Shown here: positions 43,123 through 52,700 of the stretch, one piece after another
Numbering within the stretch: position 1 is the stretch's first letter
Layout: each line of letters opens with the position of its first letter
Assembly: GCA_002712005.1 (NCBI GenBank)
Contig: PASP01000011.1
Coordinates: 1 to 64,000 of the forward strand
Origin: Halobacteriovoraceae bacterium
Lineage (GTDB): Bacteria > Bdellovibrionota > Bacteriovoracia > Bacteriovoracales > Bacteriovoracaceae
Direction: 5' to 3'
DNA: 64,000 nucleotides
Translations under genes and position numbers: made by a program
The notes under the pieces: generated by a model
Databases searched by the model: none
Told to the model about the DNA's origin: nothing
Seen by the model: only the letters and a program-made list of their open reading frames with translations

Positions 43123-45135
43123 CTACTCAGATATTGATTTGGCCAAAATACTAGCAACATCATCAATAGCTACATTTTCAGTAGATTCTACCTGAGCTTT
43201 CGAACTATTGAAATTGATTAAACAATAGGAACAGCTGGTAGCGAGTTTTTCAGTTTTAGTCTCACCAATTTCTTCAAGACGTTTTGTGGCAAGATGAACA
43301 CCTTCATCGATTTCATACCACATATTACCACCGCCCATTCCACAGCAAAGGGCCTTGTCTTTATTCTTTTCCATCTCTTTAAGTTGAAGGCCAGGAATAG
43401 ACTTTAAAATCTCTCTAGGAGCATCATATTCACCATGATGTCTTCCTAAATAACAAGGGTCATGGAAAGTCATTTCTTCTTTAACTTCTTTTTCAGGTTT
43501 AAGTTTTCCATCTTTGATGAGTTCGGCTAAGAGTTCTGTGTGGTGAACGGTTTCAAATTGGCCGTCATCAAATTTCGCGTATTCTTTTCCGATTGTATGA
43601 AGACAGTGGGGACAGTGAGTAACAACCTTATCAAATTTGTACTGATTCATATTGGCGATATTCTCAATGGCAATTTCATAGAATGTATATTCATCACCGA
43701 AACGACGAATGGGGTCACCATTACACTTCTCTGTTTTTCCCATAACCGCAAAATCAACACCAGCTTTCTTAAGAAGCATTACAGTATCTTGTACGACTTT
43801 TTGATTAGCTGCATCGTATGAACCTGCACAACCTACGTAATAGAGGTAATCAACTTTCTTTTCAGGTTCAATAACGGGTACATCTAAACCATCTGCCCAT
43901 TTGAATCTTTCTTCTTGTGAGATTCCCCATGGGTTTCCATTTACTCTAACTTTATTAGCAGCATCTGCAGCAGCAGGTGGAATTTCTCCAAGAGTTAGGG
44001 TCTTGTATCTCTTAGCTTCGAGAATGATATCTACGTGTTCAATATTTGCAGGACATTCTTCCATACAAGCACCACAAGTCGTACAGGAGTCAAGCTCTGT
44101 GGCATCCCAAACTCTATTCTCTCCCCAAAATTCTGCATCTGGATTTTCTGCCGTTATATTGGCCAAAGAGAAGTCTCGTGCTTTAGTGATAATCTTTTTA
44201 GGATCTAGAGGTTTATCCGCTTTGAAAGCAGGACAAACTTGAGTACATCTCCCACACTCAACACACGTAAGAAGATCGAGTTTATTTTTTTGAGTTAGCT
44301 CTGAGAATTTCCCAAGACCAAAAGTTTCAGCTGTTTCATCTTCGAAGTCCATCGGCTCAAGAACTGCACCTCTTCTCTTGGGAGTAACTAGAGCTGCAAT
44401 AGGAAGCATGATGATGTGACTAAATTTGGTCCAACCAATTGAAGCTACAAAAACCATAGTATTAACCATATGGTAGAACCATAGAATTCTATAAGTTAGA
44501 GCAAGTGAGGAATCACTCATATTGAAACTTTTGAACATCTTAGCAAGTGCCCAACCAATGGGGGCCCAGCTTGCTTCTCCAACAGGCATTCCGGCACCGA
44601 GAATTCTAAAACCTTCGATGAGATATCCAATGACAACAAGAGAGACCAGCATGAGGTACATGAACATTTCTTGTTTTGGATTCGTTGCTTCTAGGTAAGC
44701 TGGTTTTTTGATGTAACGACGATTATAGGCCATCGCTAATCCTACAAGGATAGCAACACCAGCAATATCTGCTAAAAATGAAATTACGATATAAACTGGA
44801 CCTTTAAAAATTTTCAGAGGTGTATCATAGTGAATGGCAACTAAGTCAGTAGCGATCCAAAGAATAACGAAGCCATAGAAAATAAGAGAGTGAAAGAGAC
44901 CTACATCTTTTTTTCTGGGAACCTTCCCTGTGAGAAAAATAGTATCAAAAAAGGCCTTCCAATTAAGTTGGTTGGGAAGCAGATCTTTATATCCTTTTCC
45001 TCCGGTAACAAATTGGTACTTGTTATAAAACCCTTTCACCATTGCCGCGATAGAGAGTACGAATAAAACGTACATCGCTACCTTGAATGAAGGGGGAATG
45101 TTCCACATAATCTCACGAGTTGCGCTTGACACCAT
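43123..45135 (-). CDS. Membrane-bound Fe-S oxidoreductase (FadF/Etf:menaquinone oxidoreductase-like)
   Basis: 670 aa. Residues 1-265 hold about six membrane helices (nitrate-reductase-gamma-like) with several His that could bind haem. Two 4Fe-4S motifs follow, CVECGRCTQVCP (~290) and CTTCGACMEECP (~350), then two CCG domains (YYVGCAGSYD...CPHC; HDPCYLGRHH...CCGMGGG...SCSYC). This architecture matches FadF/EMO-type enzymes that pass electrons from electron-transfer flavoprotein to the quinone pool during fatty-acid oxidation. Substrate assignment is inference; no etf gene is in the window. AAGGAG precedes the ATG, and a promoter flanked by a 12-bp inverted repeat lies just upstream. Confidence 0.85.
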   Translation of the reverse strand: MVSSATREIMWNIPPSFKVAMYVLFVLSIAAMVKGFYNKYQFVTGGKGYKDLLPNQLNWKAFFDTIFLTGKVPRKKDVGLFHSLIFYGFVILWIATDLVAIHYDTPLKIFKGPVYIVISFLADIAGVAILVGLAMAYNRRYIKKPAYLEATNPKQEMFMYLMLVSLVVIGYLIEGFRILGAGMPVGEASWAPIGWALAKMFKSFNMSDSSLALTYRILWFYHMVNTMVFVASIGWTKFSHIIMLPIAALVTPKRRGAVLEPMDFEDETAETFGLGKFSELTQKNKLDLLTCVECGRCTQVCPAFKADKPLDPKKIITKARDFSLANITAENPDAEFWGENRVWDATELDSCTTCGACMEECPANIEHVDIILEAKRYKTLTLGEIPPAAADAANKVRVNGNPWGISQEERFKWADGLDVPVIEPEKKVDYLYYVGCAGSYDAANQKVVQDTVMLLKKAGVDFAVMGKTEKCNGDPIRRFGDEYTFYEIAIENIANMNQYKFDKVVTHCPHCLHTIGKEYAKFDDGQFETVHHTELLAELIKDGKLKPEKEVKEEMTFHDPCYLGRHHGEYDAPREILKSIPGLQLKEMEKNKDKALCCGMGGGNMWYEIDEGVHLATKRLEEIGETKTEKLATSCSYCLINFNSSKAQVESTENVAIDDVASILAKSISE

Positions 45136-45155
45136 GAGTTGCTCCTTGCTCTAAA

Positions 45156-45204
45156 ATCCTAGTGTTTTTATAATTTGCTATAATGATGTTCCAAACACTA
45201 GGAT
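45156..45204. promoter_or_regulatory. Operator-like 12-bp inverted repeat bracketing a promoter
   Basis: ATCCTAGTGTTT (45156-45167) and AAACACTAGGAT (45193-45204) are exact inverted copies 25 bp apart. Between and overlapping them on the minus strand are TTGGAA (45189-45194) and TATAAA (45167-45172) with 16-bp spacing, a good promoter for the Fe-S oxidoreductase. A TGCTATAAT extended -10 (45176-45184) on the plus strand may serve the divergent lipoprotein gene. A repressor binding both halves would block both. Confidence 0.6.
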
Positions 45205-45307
45205 AGTGGATAAGTGTTGAATATAAAATGGGAAATTTATAAACATCCCCCTAGATTTTTACCTAGGTCAATAATGGATCTTTTTGGTCAGGTAAAAGGT
45301 AGCTTTT

Positions 45308-46342
45308 ATGAATAAGAAATGGATCAATTTTACTTATTTATTGAGTCTTTGCACTCTTTCTCTTGTACTTGGCTGCGCGTCACGCGCTACCTTGGGAACA
45401 AGAGATCATATTTTTTCAGATAAAGGAAAACATATCATTTGGTTTCAAATAGAAGGTCTTTTATCTGATCATCTCCCCCTAATTAAATATACTAGTGAAA
45501 AAGCATCAGAAAGCTTGGCCTTTGAAAAAATGGCCTGTTCTGCAAATCTATGGTCACACAATCTTTATGAACTTCGTCCGAAGCCTGACCTAGGGTTTAT
45601 TGGGCAAATTCTTGGATCTCAAAATATTAAAGGAAATTGTACTGATATAGACCGTGAACCCGTATGGAAATTCTTCCAGGAGAAAGGCTATGAAGTGGCC
45701 ATCATGGAATCAAGTTCAATGGGAAAAAAGAGTCTGTCTCGATATGAGAGTTGTACAGAAAAAGTAGACCTTTTTGAGGATGCCTATGTTTGGAAACGAG
45801 AGAAGGCCCCCAAAAAAGACGTGAGTTTTTTTCATTACTTGGATTCCCAAGCTGGTCTTGAGACTCCTGGTGTCTACTATGATAAATCATGCCAAGAAAG
45901 AGGCTGTTTTGTTTCTTTACAAGTAAATGTGAGATCGATGTGGAAACACTTTAAAGAGAAGAATGCAAAAACCTTTACGGTGATTAGAGATTCTTCCTAT
46001 GCAGATCAAATCAATGCTGGAGATATAGAAGGGGCGATGGAGACATTGGCGCAATGGAATAAATATCTCTCTGAAGTGATTGAAGAGGCCAATGGTAAAT
46101 CAGTAACTCTATTGGTTACGACCAGCGCCGGGAGAGTCATCGAATTTCCTAAGAAAGGTCGTCAATGGGCTCGATTCATGAAAAAAGGAAAGGGGATTGT
46201 CTTAAAGAATCAAAGTTTGACCGCAGATGCTTGGGCTTATGGCCCTGGTGCTGAAAACTTCTGCGGTACTTATGAAGAAGATCAAATTTTTTCTAAGATA
46301 CTATGGGCACCTGAAAAACGTTTTATCGACGAACTTCTCTAA
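45308..46342 (+). CDS. Lipoprotein with degenerate alkaline-phosphatase-like fold (putative)
   Basis: 344 aa; lipobox VLGC (Cys23). HIIWFQIEGLLSDHLPLIKY near the N-terminus and SVTLLVTTSAGRVIEFP near the C-terminus resemble the first and last metal-site strands of alkaline phosphatase/sulfatase proteins, but the nucleophile and metal ligands are not evident. Six Cys in the middle (KMACSANL, GNCTDIDR, ESCTEK, KSCQERGC) may form disulphides. Monocistronic. Family assignment is tentative; a non-catalytic envelope lipoprotein is possible. Confidence 0.5.
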   Translation: MNKKWINFTYLLSLCTLSLVLGCASRATLGTRDHIFSDKGKHIIWFQIEGLLSDHLPLIKYTSEKASESLAFEKMACSANLWSHNLYELRPKPDLGFIGQILGSQNIKGNCTDIDREPVWKFFQEKGYEVAIMESSSMGKKSLSRYESCTEKVDLFEDAYVWKREKAPKKDVSFFHYLDSQAGLETPGVYYDKSCQERGCFVSLQVNVRSMWKHFKEKNAKTFTVIRDSSYADQINAGDIEGAMETLAQWNKYLSEVIEEANGKSVTLLVTTSAGRVIEFPKKGRQWARFMKKGKGIVLKNQSLTADAWAYGPGAENFCGTYEEDQIFSKILWAPEKRFIDELL

Positions 46343-46345
46343 GCT

Positions 46346-47206
46346 CTAAACCAAGCTAGCAATGTGGTCTTTTGGGATTTTGTAAAATGTTTTACAGTAA
46401 TCACATTTCGTTTCAATGCTAGAGTCTTGTTCAAAAACGTTGTCTAAAGAGGTTGATTGAACCAAAGAGAGAACTCCAGTCACCATTCTTTCGTATGAGC
46501 AAGCACACTTAAAATTAACTTCTTTAGATTTAAGATGTTGAAAGCCCATCGATTCTACTTCTTTAGCAATAAAGCTATCCTCATTTGATCCTTTTTTGAA
46601 AAGCTCATTCAAAGGTTTTTCAATCTCTTTTAATTTATCTCCAATTTCTTGAGAGGGCTCAAACTCTTCCTCTTTATCCCAATTCTTACGAGGAAGCTGC
46701 ATGAGAAAGGCAACTTGATCAGAGTCTTGAGAGAGAATGACCTTACCTTTGATTTGATAAGATTCGGTAAGGATAATATTAACAGCCTCATTCAATGATG
46801 TTTGATTCAGTTCGATAACGGAGTTATAGGGATTCTTCTGGCCTGGAAAGATTTTAGTTAAACGAGCACGGCCCATAAGTTTTTCAGGAAAATCATTAAA
46901 AGCTTCAGGCATAAGGAGGGTTCTAAAGTATCCCTCTTCTGACATTTCTACCTTAAACATAAAAAAAGGATCTTCTGAATCTATATAAAGACCTAAATTT
47001 TCCTTTGGCTTGAGTAAAGTGATAAGGGGAATAGCACTGAGTACACAATCTCTGAAAAAAGCAAAACCTTTACCTTTTAAATCGTGAATGATGGCCAGGT
47101 CATGAACGAGTTTTTGTCCCTCCGCAATATGGAGGGTATATTCTTTTTTATCATCAATGAAACTAATTAATTTACTTGTATTTAACACTTTAAAGCCTCT
47201 ACTCAT
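46346..47206 (-). CDS. hslO: Redox-regulated chaperone Hsp33
   Basis: 286 aa. C-terminal zinc switch FKCACSYERMVTG (CxC) and KCDYCKTFYKI (CxxC) about 30 residues apart is diagnostic for Hsp33. N-terminal FAFFRDCVLSAIPLI and EEGYFRTLLMPEAF fit a divergent fold core. Under oxidation the four Cys release zinc and unfold to activate holdase function (family knowledge). It is convergent with the lipoprotein gene and divergent from addB, sharing an upstream region with two TTCTAGAA sites. Confidence 0.8.
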   Translation of the reverse strand: MSRGFKVLNTSKLISFIDDKKEYTLHIAEGQKLVHDLAIIHDLKGKGFAFFRDCVLSAIPLITLLKPKENLGLYIDSEDPFFMFKVEMSEEGYFRTLLMPEAFNDFPEKLMGRARLTKIFPGQKNPYNSVIELNQTSLNEAVNIILTESYQIKGKVILSQDSDQVAFLMQLPRKNWDKEEEFEPSQEIGDKLKEIEKPLNELFKKGSNEDSFIAKEVESMGFQHLKSKEVNFKCACSYERMVTGVLSLVQSTSLDNVFEQDSSIETKCDYCKTFYKIPKDHIASLV

Positions 47207-47257
47207 TGGAGTTTGAAGTTATCACTTTGGTACGGATAGTATACTGTGGTTAATAAC

Positions 47258-47309
47258 TTTTCTAGAATCTATGTGTATTTAATATATATGTTTAAATAAT
47301 TCTAGAAAA
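47258..47309. promoter_or_regulatory. Paired TTCTAGAA palindromes between hslO and addB
   Basis: TTTTCTAGAAT (47258-47268) and ATTCTAGAAAA (47299-47309) are exact inverted copies. Each core TTCTAGAA is itself palindromic, and the two centres are 40 bp apart, close to four helical turns. AT-rich sequence between them could hold the promoter for addB. Looks like a cooperative operator pair; the regulator is unknown. Confidence 0.5.
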
Positions 47310-47323
47310 ACGAAGGGGATAGA

Positions 47324-49777
47324 GTGGCATTAAGCGTAATTTTTACGGAAAAGGCTTCGGACGGTATCAATTTGCAGCTCAATTTAAGAGAGGAGCTTCA
47401 AAGTTGGGATGTCATTTGCCCAAATCCGTCAGTTGCAGATGCGATGAGGACTTCGATATCTCGCTATGACGGGAAGAATGATTTTCAAACTTTAACTATA
47501 AACAAATTTCTTCAAGACTTATTTTTAACTTTCTTTCCTTCCAACGCCTCCCAAGATGAGCAACAATCAAAACTCGTTCGGAAGTCAGAACTCTTGAAAT
47601 ATTTAGCTACGATTTGGAAAAGTGTTTTTCCTGATGAAAGGGAAAGTTACTTTCATCAAGCATTTAATCTCTTTACGGATTTAAGATCGTTTACGCTCAA
47701 CCCTGCTCTTATCGAGGATATTTTAAGCCATTACGATGAAGTTGTGGCAAAGGCCATCCGCTATTTTTGGAAGATTACGGATGACCAAGGATTGATTGAC
47801 GAACATCAGGCTTATCAAAATATATTGAATGCTCTTTCGGATCCCGAGTATAGGGATCAAAATGAACTTTTTCCAAAAGGATTAATTTTTTCAGGTTTCA
47901 CACACCTCTCAGGTAACCAAGTTGAATTATTAAAATTTATTGGAAAGTACACTGATGTCGTCATTCCAATTCCGTCTGAAATTATAAAAGACTCTCTTCG
48001 TACGGATTGGGTCGATTGGGTAAGAACTCAAGCTGAACATATTGAAGAATTTGAGCCCCACAAATATGGTGGCGAATTAAGGCGCTATAGCTTCTCTAGG
48101 GGGCAGGGAAATCTTCTTCTAAAAGAGTTAACTAAAAGCCATGGTGAAGGGAATGTTCTATTTGTTAATTCAAGTATTGGAATGAAGGAAATACTAGAAG
48201 TACCCAAGAGGAACTACTTTTATAAGTCTGAACTTGAACTTTTTGAAGGAATTCTGAAGACAACAAAAGAGAATATAGAAGAGAAGTATTTAAAAAATAT
48301 TGGGGATGAAGTTTCTTACGAAGAGTTAAAAGATTATTTATCACAAAATCAAAAAGAAATCGTTCTTGCCCCTAATAAGAAAGCAAAAGACTTCTTAACC
48401 ATAAAGCTCTTAGGATCTCTTATTAAAGAATTGGACGAATGGGCCGACTTATCAGCGGTGAATGAAGTGATTCGTTCTTTTGATATGCAAATACTTCTAG
48501 AGATGACGAAGCTGAATCTTCCACGAAACTTCAATATACCGATTTTAAAAGAGCAGAAACAATCGATTTTGGGCTTAAAGGATTTGTATCAAATAGACTT
48601 GTCAGAAACTAACTATGTTTTTGTAGATTCAGGTCATGACTTATCCATGGGTGGTGCAACTCAATATCCTAAAGATGTGCAAGAAATTCTTATAACATTA
48701 GGACCTATGAGAAGAAAAGGCCTAGACTTACTTTTTCATATCTCTCAGATTAAAGAGATTCTTTCTTCCTCCAAGTCGATTCTCTTACTCGAATCTGGAC
48801 TTGAAAAACATGACCCAACTTGGAATCAGTTATTAAGTGATTTTGACTTATCTCAAGATAAAATCAAAATAGATAAAGAAAAGTCACAAGTGAAAGATCA
48901 GGAAGTAGATCTCTCAAAATTTAAGGAAGTTTCAAAATTGAGTCCAACGAGGATGCAGTCATACTTGGAGTGTCCGAGGAAATATTACTATCAGTATATT
49001 CTAAAATTGGGCGAAGAACCTGATAAAAAAGATTCTGTAGATAGCCGAGTCCTAGGTGATATTGAGCATGCTGTTGTTCAAGAGTATCTAAAGGCCGGAA
49101 TAGATTGGAGTATGGAATCATTTGATAATATTTTAAATGAAAAAATAAAAGAACTCCCTCGTTACTATTTAGAAGATAAAGCTCTATATGATGAAATTTA
49201 TGCAGAGGTACGCTTCTTTGCTAAGCAAAGTATAACAGAACTTCTCAAACTTAAGGTCTTGGATGAAGATCTTGTTTTTGAAATTGAATGGAAAATGAAG
49301 AGCGAAGAAGCCAGTGGGTCAGCTGATGTGATTGGTTTTTCAAAAAAAATGGGACCAATAGTTATTGATTTGAAGAGATCCTCAGGCTCGATTCCAGATA
49401 AGAAAGAAATTGAAGAGCTTAGAAAAATTCAATTATGGTATTACTTAAACTTTTCTTTTGGGAAAGACTGGGACCCAGAAGACTTTACGCTTATGGGATA
49501 TATAAATTTATCTGATCCTGACCAATCCCTTGTTTTTTATCAAGATTCGGAGATAGCAAGTAAACTTGAGGAAGTTGATTTTCTGTCTAATAAAGCTCTT
49601 ATTCCTTTTAAAAAGGATGTCGTAGAGTGTTTAGAAGCCTTTAATGAATTATACCAAGATACCCTGAGAAGAATGAATGTAGAAAAGAAGTTTGAAATTA
49701 ATCCGGAATCAGTTTCAAACTGCTTGTATTGTCCAGGGTCTGCAATCTGTTCACGCGTAGTTGGAGGGGTTTCATAA
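47324..49777 (+). CDS. addB: AddB-like Fe-S nuclease subunit
   Basis: 817 aa, GTG start with AAGGGG upstream. The N-terminal ~530 residues are a divergent helicase-like region in which no intact Walker A is visible, as in several AddB proteins. The C-terminal nuclease has the Cys arrangement of a 4Fe-4S cluster: YLECPRKYYY (~550) and CLYCPGSAIC (800-809), plus the PD-(D/E)XK core GSADVIGF...VIDLKRS (~665-684). Its stop overlaps the ATG of the AddA-like helicase (TAATG). Together they should process double-strand breaks for RecA. Confidence 0.8.
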   Translation: MALSVIFTEKASDGINLQLNLREELQSWDVICPNPSVADAMRTSISRYDGKNDFQTLTINKFLQDLFLTFFPSNASQDEQQSKLVRKSELLKYLATIWKSVFPDERESYFHQAFNLFTDLRSFTLNPALIEDILSHYDEVVAKAIRYFWKITDDQGLIDEHQAYQNILNALSDPEYRDQNELFPKGLIFSGFTHLSGNQVELLKFIGKYTDVVIPIPSEIIKDSLRTDWVDWVRTQAEHIEEFEPHKYGGELRRYSFSRGQGNLLLKELTKSHGEGNVLFVNSSIGMKEILEVPKRNYFYKSELELFEGILKTTKENIEEKYLKNIGDEVSYEELKDYLSQNQKEIVLAPNKKAKDFLTIKLLGSLIKELDEWADLSAVNEVIRSFDMQILLEMTKLNLPRNFNIPILKEQKQSILGLKDLYQIDLSETNYVFVDSGHDLSMGGATQYPKDVQEILITLGPMRRKGLDLLFHISQIKEILSSSKSILLLESGLEKHDPTWNQLLSDFDLSQDKIKIDKEKSQVKDQEVDLSKFKEVSKLSPTRMQSYLECPRKYYYQYILKLGEEPDKKDSVDSRVLGDIEHAVVQEYLKAGIDWSMESFDNILNEKIKELPRYYLEDKALYDEIYAEVRFFAKQSITELLKLKVLDEDLVFEIEWKMKSEEASGSADVIGFSKKMGPIVIDLKRSSGSIPDKKEIEELRKIQLWYYLNFSFGKDWDPEDFTLMGYINLSDPDQSLVFYQDSEIASKLEEVDFLSNKALIPFKKDVVECLEAFNELYQDTLRRMNVEKKFEINPESVSNCLYCPGSAICSRVVGGVS

Positions 49778-52700
49778 TGGAAGTTCCAGAACATCTAAAA
49801 ATTAATGAACCTAATGATGAACAAAGGGTTGCTGTCGAGCATACGGGTGGCGTTCTTTTAAGTGCTGGAGCAGGCTCTGGTAAGACATTTGTTCTTGTCG
49901 AGCATATGGTCTATCTATTTAAAAAAGAATACGAAAACTTAGCTCAACCTGACATTATTGAATTTTCGAAAAGATTAAAAGATAGATTCTCTAAGATTGT
50001 ACTCATGACCTTTACGAAAAAGGCTGCTGGAGAACTTTCTTTGCGGCTACAAAAGAGGTTTGAAAAAGGGCTCGAACGGGCAAATCATAATCTTGAAAAA
50101 ATACCTGCCCCTTATTGGGAAGCTGCTCAATCGGCAGTAAATTATATGTTTGTAGGTACAATTCATAGCTTTTGCTATCGTCTTATTCTAGAAGGGCACA
50201 TCCCAGGATTTACCGGGAATGAAGAAATGGTAAGTGATCTCGAACTTACCGATAAGATCAAAAAGCTGTTTTCGTTATGGATTGAAAAGAATGAAGATAA
50301 GTTAAAGGATCAGAGCTTAGAGTTTATCATTGTAAATAAGAAGCTTTTTCAGGCTCAGTTGAAATCTATTTTTTCTGACACTGACTTAAGGCTTCTTTGG
50401 ACTAAATTTGATGAACAGAGAGAATCAAAAGATAACTTTTCTTTGTTAGATCAGATAGAAGAATTTTACAATCTTGAAGTCGAGATAGACTGGGAAGACT
50501 TAAGAGCTCCTATTATTGGCGAAGAACGGATGCCCAAGAAGAAGTCAGCTTGGGTAACATTCTTAGAGGATTTTGATTCGAGTGTAGATCGCTCAAGTCT
50601 TATGAACTTTTTGAACTCTATTTTAGAGATATATAAAAATTATGGTCGCCACCCAAGTGTTGGAGCCAAGAAAAACGCTGATGATATTAAAGCCTTTCTT
50701 TCTCAGGTGAAAAATATTCGCGACTTTGCAAATTCGTATTTAGATGATTTTACTGCTTGCTTGGAAAATGAATCTCTTTTCCTAAAGTATGGGGATACGA
50801 CATTTGATATCTATAGTTTTATTGAATCAAATTATTTACGTGTACCAGGCCTTACTTTTACGGACCTTGAATATTACGTATGGAAGGCGGTTACAGAGAA
50901 TTCTCAGGTTGTAGAGCAGATTGCGAGTAATTACGACTATTTTATTATTGATGAATTTCAAGATACGAGTAATGTTCAGTTTGAAGTTGTAAAGTCCATC
51001 ACTCAAAATGATATGGGAAAGATATTTTCTGTTGGTGATGTGAAGCAAGCGATTTATGGCTTCCGAGGGGGAGAGTTAGGGGTTTTTAAGGAGGCATCGG
51101 AGACAACTTATCAAACCCTTGATTTGAAAAATAATTATCGCTCCGATTCTGCAGTGATTGAATTTAATAATCAACTCTTTAAGTTTTTACTTCCTCTAGG
51201 CACAGATTTCTATGGAGAGGATCCCTATACTGTTCCAATGCTTGAACAAAGTGTTCCCTCTGGAAAAGAGGGAACTGGAGAGGTTTCCAAACATGTTCTG
51301 GCCATAGAAGGAGAGCTTCCTGAAGGGAAGCGATCGATCACTCCAATGGAGCTGAATTATCTCGAGTGCCAAGGGATTTTCAATTACTTATTAGAAAGTC
51401 CAGATGGTAGTGGAGCTAGTCAAGAAAGCGAAGAAGTTTGCGTCTTATATCGTAAATTAACTCCAGTTAAATTTCTGATCGGAATGTTGCTTAATTCTGA
51501 GCTAGGTTTCACTTGCCAAGTAAAAGTAAATTTAGAAGAAGATCCTATCATTTATTTATTTTGTGAATATGCCCGAGCTCTTTCTATGTGGGAGAAGCCT
51601 GGGGAGATAGAGTTATCAGCACTCATTTTTGATAGAGTGTTGCAGATCTTAAATTTTCATCATTCTCAAGAAGAGATAATTTCGTACTTAACAGAGGGAT
51701 ATGAACACTATCTTAGCCTTGGTTTTTGGGATTCTTTCAAGTCCTTCTTGTGGCGCTTGAGCCTCTCCTCATCTAATTTAGACTTATCATATGATCTTTT
51801 AAAATTTCTATCCGAACAAGGTGGAGATCAGGCGGAACTCATTTACGAAAAATTAAAGCAGAGCTTTTCTGGAGAGCAGTATTCAATAGACTTTCAAAGC
51901 GGGGATAATCCTGAGCGCATTAAAATTATGACAATGCACGCTTCTAAAGGACTAGAGTTTGGGACGGTAATTCTAGGAGGTATCCATACCAATGGTATTG
52001 AAAAATCAGATGCTAACTATTTTGGCAAATTGCCCTATAGTTATAAATGGTTTTTAAGTGCTAAGAAGTCACACGTCTTTAGATCGCCTCGTTATCTAAC
52101 TGAAGAATTTCTAAAAAAGAAGAAGTCATTTTCAGAAGCAAAGAGGCTTTTCTATGTTGCAGGAACTAGGGCCGTCCACAAACTTGTCTGGTTTGATATT
52201 GAACACGATAAAAAACCTCTCTCTCACGGTAAGAGTAGTTGGGTTAATGGAATCAGAGAGTGGGAAGGTAATATAGAAACGAATAATATCGAAATCTTTG
52301 AAAGTTTAAAGTCAGCACAAAAAATAATACCTTTAAATCTATCAAAGATTGATCTTCTTGATCAACGACTCGATCTCCATCCACCTATCTTTCATATTGA
52401 TAGCTTGGGAGTGACTGAAGTGGAGAAAGTGGAGCCTGTGAGTTTAGGCTATTCTTCAGAGTTGAGCGTAACAAGATTGGCCGAAATTACTCGATGCCCT
52501 AGGAAATTCTTTTTAAAAAATTTAGTTAAGATAAGTGAAGAGGAAGTGGGTGACTTATTAAAAGAGGAAGAACCACTAGATGAGGTCGATAAAATAAGTG
52601 AGTTTGAAAATAACTCCGAAGATCTATTTCATCGAGACATAGGGAGAGGATTCCGCAATTCATCAGAAAGGGGAACTCTTGTACATGAAAGGATTTCTCA

